Origin: Proteromonas lacertae
Lineage: Eukaryota; Sar; Bigyra; Opalinata; Proteromonadidae
Assembly: GCA_002245135.1 (NCBI GenBank)
Contig: NGBS01000583.1
Location: 496,001 to 560,000 of the forward strand
Direction: 5' to 3'
Length of the DNA stretch: 64,000 nucleotides
A program made the position numbers and the translations under genes. The notes beneath the pieces were generated by a model. That model saw nothing but the letters and a program-made list of their open reading frames with translations. It was not told the DNA's origin and searched no databases. Below are positions 58,228-64,000 of this stretch, in pieces (the first letter of the stretch is position 1; each line of letters starts with the position of its first letter).

Positions 58228-60325
58228 ATGAGTATTTCATTATGCTGTGAAATACCACTTTTACTATACACTGTCTATCTCCTTTTTAGTGTTGGTTATT
58301 GTATCTATGAATGCAACCCTGAATCGAGATTAGTTATATTTCCTTCAATAGAATCTAGTGAAATACAGCATTTCAGAAAGATCATCGATGAAGGTATTAT
58401 ATTCTTAGATAATATTATATAGATATAAAACCAAATCAAAATCTATTCAAATTTGTTCATATATCTGATTTACATTTGCAAGAACCTAAGAAATCATCAA
58501 ATAGTAAAACATTTGAAAAATTTGTAAAGCAATACTTACCTTTATTAGATCCACAATTAATTCTAATCACAGGTGATATGGTTCATGGAGATTCTACAGG
58601 AATGGTTGCATTCAATGAAGATGAGTGGATGTTATATACAAATCCATTTAAAAATTCCAAATATAAAGATAGAATATTAGATATAAGAGGCAATCATGAA
58701 TCACGAGGAATATCTGAATATAATGATTTATACTTGAATTATTCATTTGCACATAATACTGAGCCAGTTTATAATTATGTTTATAATTTAAATAATAATA
58801 CAAAATATAATTTTATTGGTTTAGATATGAATATTTTACCTGGTACAAGATCTGTAACAAACACATTCAATTTCTTTGGAAGTATGATTAAAAGTAACTT
58901 AGATAAATTAACAACGATATTAAATGGAAATAAAGCAAATCATACTGTTTTATTTACTCATTTTCCATTAAATACAGTTTACTCATCATTATCATCAGAT
59001 GGTTTAACGTTTAGAGAGATTGTTAGTAAGTATAATGTATCTTTATATTTATGTGGTCATTTACATGGTGTTTTACCATATTTACAAACTCCACATTTAA
59101 CAGGTCCATATTTAGAAATGGAAGTTTCTAATTTTATGAATTCGTATAAATTGTTATTGTTATATTTCACAATAGAATTCGTTTTTATACAATGTATAAT
59201 GATATAATCAGTCTTACAGATATATCAACATTAGAATATATTCATAATCCTGTGATTGTTCATTTTATATATCCAAAAGATAGTCATTATATCATACCAT
59301 CAGAACCATCATCTAATTATTCATATATTTATTGTATGATACTTACAAATGACAAAATTAAGAATGTTTCATTATTTATTAATAATGAATATATTGGAGA
59401 ATTAATTGAATTGAAAAAATCACGTTATTATTACATTTACGATTTGAATCAATTGTCTACTAATCAAAGTCATTCAATTAAAGTTGAAGTTAAAACAAAT
59501 CAATATAAAACATCATCTACAATCACGTACTATAGTAATTCATTTCGTCCTGCCTTATACAACTATATCCACCAATTATTCATGTCAATTAACTTTCCAT
59601 TAGTATTGAGTCTTTACTTTTGGTTTGTATATCTTTGTTTCATTCTCGTTTTGATTATACCAAAGATGATATTGTTATATTTTACAAATACAATTAAAGA
59701 TTGGTCTTTTACTACTATTATTGTATATATATATATATATTCTATTATTATTATTATATATAAATAGTCATTAGAGAAGCAGTTATATGTAATATTTCCA
59801 CCACCAGTCCAGCCAATTCAGTCATTATTACATACAATTTTCATTAGATTAATGTTATATTGCTCTACACCATTATTCTGGATAAATATATTTGTTTGCA
59901 TTTATCTAGTTAATTTTCCTATTATATATGGTCCAATATCCTATAAAAAGATTGGTTCTATATATTTATCAACAGTGTTTTATAATACTGATAATACTTC
60001 ATTCACTATTCCAGATACTTATTTCTTAGGTGGAAATATTATTTTGTTTGTATTTGTTCCATTTTTAATACATCATTTAATATGGATTATTCCACCGTGT
60101 ACCTGTATTTGCTCAATCTTATCGTTGTGGTTTTCTTACTTGTTTTTCTCGTGTTATCCATTATCAGTGATGAAGTATGTTTATCAACACAATTCTTTCT
60201 TTTTATTTCTAATGTCACCACTTACATGGATTATTGTGTTATATCTTGCATTGACATTGGGATATTCATTGTATTATCACATGATATTATCAACTTATAA
60301 TCAATACAAGTATCATAGGTGTTAA
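58228..60325 (+). CDS. TMEM62: TMEM62-like metallophosphoesterase membrane protein
   Basis: Starts MSISLCCEIPLLLYTVYLLF, an N-terminal hydrophobic signal anchor. Calcineurin-like phosphoesterase motifs occur in order: HISDLHL, ITGDMVHG, RGNHES, LFTHFP and LCGHLHG. A beta-rich region follows, then about five membrane helices (NFPLVLSLYFWFVYLCFILV and others) to the C-terminus (YNQYKYHRC). This soluble-phosphoesterase-plus-TM layout is that of TMEM62. At least three short introns; about 680 residues. The natural substrate of TMEM62 is not known. Confidence 0.83.
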
Positions 60326-60501
60326 TTTAAGCATTCTTTTATTTTATTCTCTTATTTTTGTTTTATAATATATAACGAACATATAAAGAACATAAATTTT
60401 AATTATATATTATTATTATGTGTTAAACATTGAATTAATCAGAATCAGATTCAAGTTCTGCCCATTTTTCACTTTTCCTAACTTCAATAGCTTCAAAGCA
60501 A

Positions 60502-62229
60502 TTACTTTGATTTGCCTGTAACATAATCACCAGCAGCCAGAGTTAATAAACCAAGGAAATCACTAGCAATATTTCTCTTACTTTTACCATTAACCATACG
60601 TTGAAATTCTACAATAGGATTCTGTTCAAACTCATTTTTTAAATCATTTACAATTTCAATCGATCTATTCACTTGATTAATAATCACAGTTTCTTCTTCA
60701 CGAATGGGATAATCTTGATTAAAATCTTCATTAATTTCTATCATAGGATCATCCATAGTTTCATTAAATGTTGGTCCTTCTAGAAAAGATACTGTTCCAT
60801 CAATTCTACTATTCATTTGTATAGTATCATTCACTGGTGATGATGGCGACATTTGCTGCTGTTGTTGTTGTTGTTGTTGTTGTTGTTCATTATGGTCATT
60901 AATATTCATTGTTGTAAATTCAAAATCATCATTTATTCTTTCTTCTTCATCATCTAATCCCAACTGCATTAAATCAATTTCATCTACATCATCTCTATCA
61001 TCATCTCTTGGAAGTTTCTTCATTTCTGGTAATTGTCTAATGAAGTGTGTAATTGGGTTTATAAATTTGGAATATTCTGGTTTTTTATATTTTCTTTTTT
61101 TAACTATTTTATTAATATTATTGTTATTGTTATTATTATTATTATTGTTATTGTTATTTCTTCTTCTGTTCCTTCTTGGTGTATTACCATCATCGTCATC
61201 ATCATCTCCGTCATCATCATCATCACTGCCATTTTCTTCATCACTATCACTGTATATATCATCATTTTTCATTTTTCTTACAATTTCTTCAGATAATTCA
61301 GTTTCTTCATCAAATAAAGTCTTTCTTCTCTTCCTTTTATTTACTAAAGATTGTGATCTTTTATGTTTGCCAGATCCTGTTACTCTATCATCATAATCTT
61401 CATCTCCATTTAATGGACTATCATCTAATTCTATATTATTATTCTCTAATACTGAACCTTTTAGACTCTCTACAACATCAACATACCTATTTCTTCTATT
61501 CTCACTTTCTCTTCCTTCTACTTCTTCCATATCACCTCCTTGCTCAGGTTGCATGTCTTGATATATTTCGTCTTGATCCATCATTGGCTCTGTATAATCA
61601 TATTGTTCAGCTGCAGCTTGATTATCATCAATTACTTCACCCATAGACTGAAATGTTCTTCGAGTTTCTATACTACTGGCTCTACCGCTTCTAAGACCAG
61701 TTTCTGGTGTTCTGAATCTATCAGATGGAGAGTATAATATACGACTCTCACTTGCTCCATCAATCTAGGTATTATCATAAATCAAGAAATTATACTGTAG
61801 TCATATCTAACCAATTCTGAGCAGTAGAAAAATGTTCAAATTGACTCACACTAAAATCGTCTGAAAATGACAGATCATTAGTATCTTGTATTCTAACTAG
61901 ATTATCTACTGTATTGCTAGTATCAACTGTATCATTTAGATTATTAACTGACATTCGTCTCTGGAATGTTCTCATATCATTTTCTGTATATATAACCTTT
62001 TTTGAATAAATGTAAGCCACAGCATAAATAAATGAACTGATTGTATCAATAGATTCGTTATTATCAGGAATAACAGCGATTGCATCCTATGGCGGTTTAA
62101 TATATATTTTAATACCCTAATATTGGTAGTAATAATCTGTTCTTTTGATAACCTCCTAGGATTGTTTATGGCGGTGATCATTTTTGTTAATGGCCCGTTC
62201 TGGGTGATTACAGTGCTGGCATTAAACAT
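60502..62229 (-). CDS. RAD21: RAD21/SCC1-type cohesin kleisin
   Basis: Starts MFNASTVITQNGPLTKM, the kleisin N-terminus (human MFYAHVVLSKRGPLAKI), followed by an intron and AVAYIYSKK, the helix that binds SMC3. A long acidic, Asn- and Gln-rich middle contains Asp runs and basic patches. The C-terminus ends FLGLLTLAAGDYVTGKSK, the start of the winged helix that binds SMC1. The winged helix is incomplete in this frame: the last strand lies in the +1 frame (NQSNCFEAIEVRKSEKW) up to a stop at 60435. REC8 is an alternative identity. Introns are short as elsewhere; the N-terminal exon is only 35-40 codons. Confidence 0.78.
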
Positions 62230-62563
62230 TACAATAAAAAATCAAAAACGCGCCAAATTTTAAGAGATTTATTCTTGATTAGAAAAACTGGTAATAACAG
62301 ATGAAATTAAGGCAATTGATGCTATTTTATAAAATTATGTATTTTAATCATGAATATAGAGTATTATTTCGATTTGTATTAATTCTACATCTTCCGCTAT
62401 TTCTCCATTTATGATATATAGAAATGTGAAAAGTTAATGAAAAATGCATTTATGAAATATGTCTCATTTAAGATTATCATTTTTATTTCACTATTATACC
62501 ACACTTTTTATCAAATCAAGCAAATCAGTTTTTGAATTTTTGTAATTAATTCTCATTAACAAG
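62230..62563. promoter_or_regulatory. Divergent intergenic region between RAD21 and IFT43
   Basis: 334 bp separating two divergent start codons, so it should act as a two-way promoter region. AT-rich with no recognised motif; a GC-rich patch (aaaacgcgcc) lies close to the RAD21 start. The promoter role is inferred from gene orientation alone. Confidence 0.4.
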
Positions 62564-63165
62564 ATGCCATATGATGAAAAAGATGATGATGCACCACCAA
62601 GAGGAGCTCCGGCTAGTGGATGGGGAGAGGACACCACAGGACAAGTAGTAATTCCAACTTTGGAGAAGTATTGTTATTTTTGATATATAATGATAGAAAT
62701 AAACCTAAACCACAAGAAGATAATGAAACAGGTATTTTTTATTGAAAGTTATTTATTGTAGAAGAAATAATGATTATTCCAGATATTGAAGATATACAAG
62801 AAGAAGAGAAGATGGTTGATGTTGCTGAAGCACCACAAGTAAAGACTTTCAGAGTTCAAGGATTAGAAGAATTGAAAAGAACTGGTCAATCGAGTCTTCC
62901 ATTAGCTTACGATCCAGGTGTTGATCTTACAATATTAGTCACTCATTTTTTACAAGAGAACTTAGTATTATTACATATTTTCATTATTGGTTAGATTGAA
63001 GAGCCAAAAAATCCCTGGGATTTTGAACAATTGTTACAAGATGTAAAACAAGGTATTAGAACTGATGAAGAGAAAAACGGTATTGATGAAAATAATGATG
63101 CAATGAATACTACTCAGACTGCACCATCTTCAGTACCTGTAGCAAAACAACCACCTGGAAAGTAA
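62564..63165 (+). CDS. IFT43: Intraflagellar transport protein IFT43
   Basis: Four exons with introns of about 29-33 nt. Starts MPYDEKDDDAPPRGAPASGW; then IMIIPDIEDIQEEEKMVDVA, which matches the IFT43 core (IPVIPDLEEVQEED), followed by GVDLTILVTHFL and PWDFEQLLQDV (human WDWDHLFTEV). The C-terminal 40 residues are polar. IFT43 is a small IFT-A subunit that binds IFT121 in retrograde ciliary transport, so it is good evidence for a cilium. Length about 165 residues agrees with a compact version of the family. Confidence 0.88.
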
Positions 63166-63241
63166 AATTAATTATTTAATTTATTATTCTATTGTATTGT
63201 TATGAAATAAAAAAAAATCAATTAATATAAAATATATAAAT

Positions 63242-64000
63242 CTACTTTTTCTTAAACATTCCACTAATTTTCTTCAAATTAATATCAAATGACATTTTTC
63301 TATCTCTAGGAGTGTTATTGTTATCAGAATCATTGGTAAAAGAAGTAGAACATATTTCATTCTCTTTTTTATACTGTTCTTCTAATGTATCTAAATACTG
63401 TTGATTGAATTTAAATGATAATGAATGTTGAATAATCTTACTACCATCTTCCTCAGTTAAATCTTTAACATTTGATTTTTGTAATCTTTGTAAATAAATT
63501 AGAATTTGTTCCATATCAAATCCTTTCAATTTCTCTTCAAAAAATGCTAATACAGATAAACCAACTCTATATATAACTTTCCAACCTTCAATTAAGAAGG
63601 AATCTAATACTTTAGACACTGTAATTGGTGGTAATAAACAATGACTAGTGTATAATGTCATTAACCATTCAGTGGAAAACATATCAATTATAACACCAAC
63701 ACAGTCAAAATGAAATGCTAATTTAGGTAAGAATTGATCTATTAAATGTTTAAATACATATTGACAAAGATGTAAACGAGGTAATCCAGACATATATAAT
63801 TCATATAACTTCATTCTTTCACACAATGTAAAGCTGTTCATTAACCAAAAGGCATTGACTTTATTCCAATTGGATATACGTAATAACTCAACAGCTACAT
63901 GATTCATACCTTGACAATATTCAACCGAATCTCTTAAGAAGGAGGAAGCATGTAATAATTCTGATAATATTGATTGTTTTTGTGCTTCTGTTAGTTTATC
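63242..64000 (-). CDS. TBC-domain Rab GTPase-activating protein (C-terminal part)
   Basis: Open through the right edge of the window, so the 5' part is missing. The visible frame has YCQGMNHVA, the TBC Gln-finger motif (YxQGxN), then AFWLMNSF and long helices (HLIDQFLPKLAFHFDCVGV, TEWLMTLYTSHCLLP) typical of the second half of the TBC domain. The upstream Arg-finger motif IxxDxxR is not in view. The C-terminus is a short polar tail ending ISGMFKKK. TBC proteins speed GTP hydrolysis by Rab GTPases; which Rab cannot be told. Confidence 0.85.
   Translation of the reverse strand, partial: DKLTEAQKQSILSELLHASSFLRDSVEYCQGMNHVAVELLRISNWNKVNAFWLMNSFTLCERMKLYELYMSGLPRLHLCQYVFKHLIDQFLPKLAFHFDCVGVIIDMFSTEWLMTLYTSHCLLPPITVSKVLDSFLIEGWKVIYRVGLSVLAFFEEKLKGFDMEQILIYLQRLQKSNVKDLTEEDGSKIIQHSLSFKFNQQYLDTLEEQYKKENEICSTSFTNDSDNNNTPRDRKMSFDINLKKISGMFKKK

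Noticed and set aside
1-64000. Virus-like elements, transposons, CRISPR arrays or tRNAs
   Set aside because: No reverse transcriptase, integrase, transposase, capsid or long terminal repeat was recognised; the only long repeats are the U1 palindrome and in-gene duplications. No tRNA B-box or array of short spaced repeats was seen by eye.

Overview
The window is AT-rich nuclear DNA from a ciliated (flagellated) unicellular eukaryote. The signs are: very many short introns (about 23-60 nt, mostly 25-40) with GT...AG ends and donors that almost always read GTAT; all three stop codons used as stops; spliceosomal U1 snRNA genes and a U1A/U2B''-type protein; ciliary genes (ARL13B-like, IFT43, MORN1-like); a VDAC-type mitochondrial porin; and lysosomal, ER and nuclear genes. 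TmcB-like proteins, FYVE-AGC kinases and long Glu/Lys/Asn-rich tracts suit a free-living or anaerobic amoeboid/flagellate protist, but I cannot name the lineage.

The layout is compact, with 18-300 bp between most genes. 0-7 kb: RING protein, ARL13B-like GTPase, DDX11/Chl1-like DNA helicase (minus) and arylsulfatase B-like enzyme (minus). 7-14 kb: one minus-strand gene joining an EF-hand module to three EML (HELP + WD40) units. 14-18 kb: ZC3HC1/NIPA-like zinc protein, then two PHO80-type cyclin paralogues with a VDAC gene on the other strand between them. 18-31 kb: TmcB-like membrane protein, TPR co-chaperone, a 2.2-thousand-residue kinesin with IQ motifs and duplicated tails, a small unknown protein and an ELO fatty-acid elongase. 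31-35 kb: MORN1-like protein and a cereblon (CRBN) homologue.

34.6-41.4 kb is the most unusual part. A 2,433-bp inverted repeat (34582-37014 and 38928-41360, two mismatches seen) flanks a 1,913-bp single-copy spacer that carries a C5orf34-like gene. Each arm holds the CULT-domain end of cereblon, a complete U1 snRNA gene and a complete pseudokinase gene. The right arm therefore yields a free-standing CULT-domain ORF beside an Hsp70-like ATPase gene.

42-64 kb: a WWE-WWE-RING putative ubiquitin ligase head-to-head with MLH1, a PHD-finger nuclear protein, a four-TM membrane protein 18 bp from a FYVE-AGC kinase, an EF-hand-like protein, U1A/U2B'', a Cys-rich protein, a 1.6-kb stretch with no gene seen, a TMEM62-like phosphoesterase, a RAD21/SCC1 kleisin, IFT43 and a truncated TBC RabGAP. 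Themes include genome maintenance (DDX11, MLH1, RAD21), splicing (U1 RNA, U1A), ubiquitin signalling (CRBN, WWE-RING, RING) and cilia/microtubules (ARL13B, IFT43, MORN, kinesin, EML). Nothing suggests operon-like co-expression. I saw no virus-like element, transposon, tRNA or CRISPR array.
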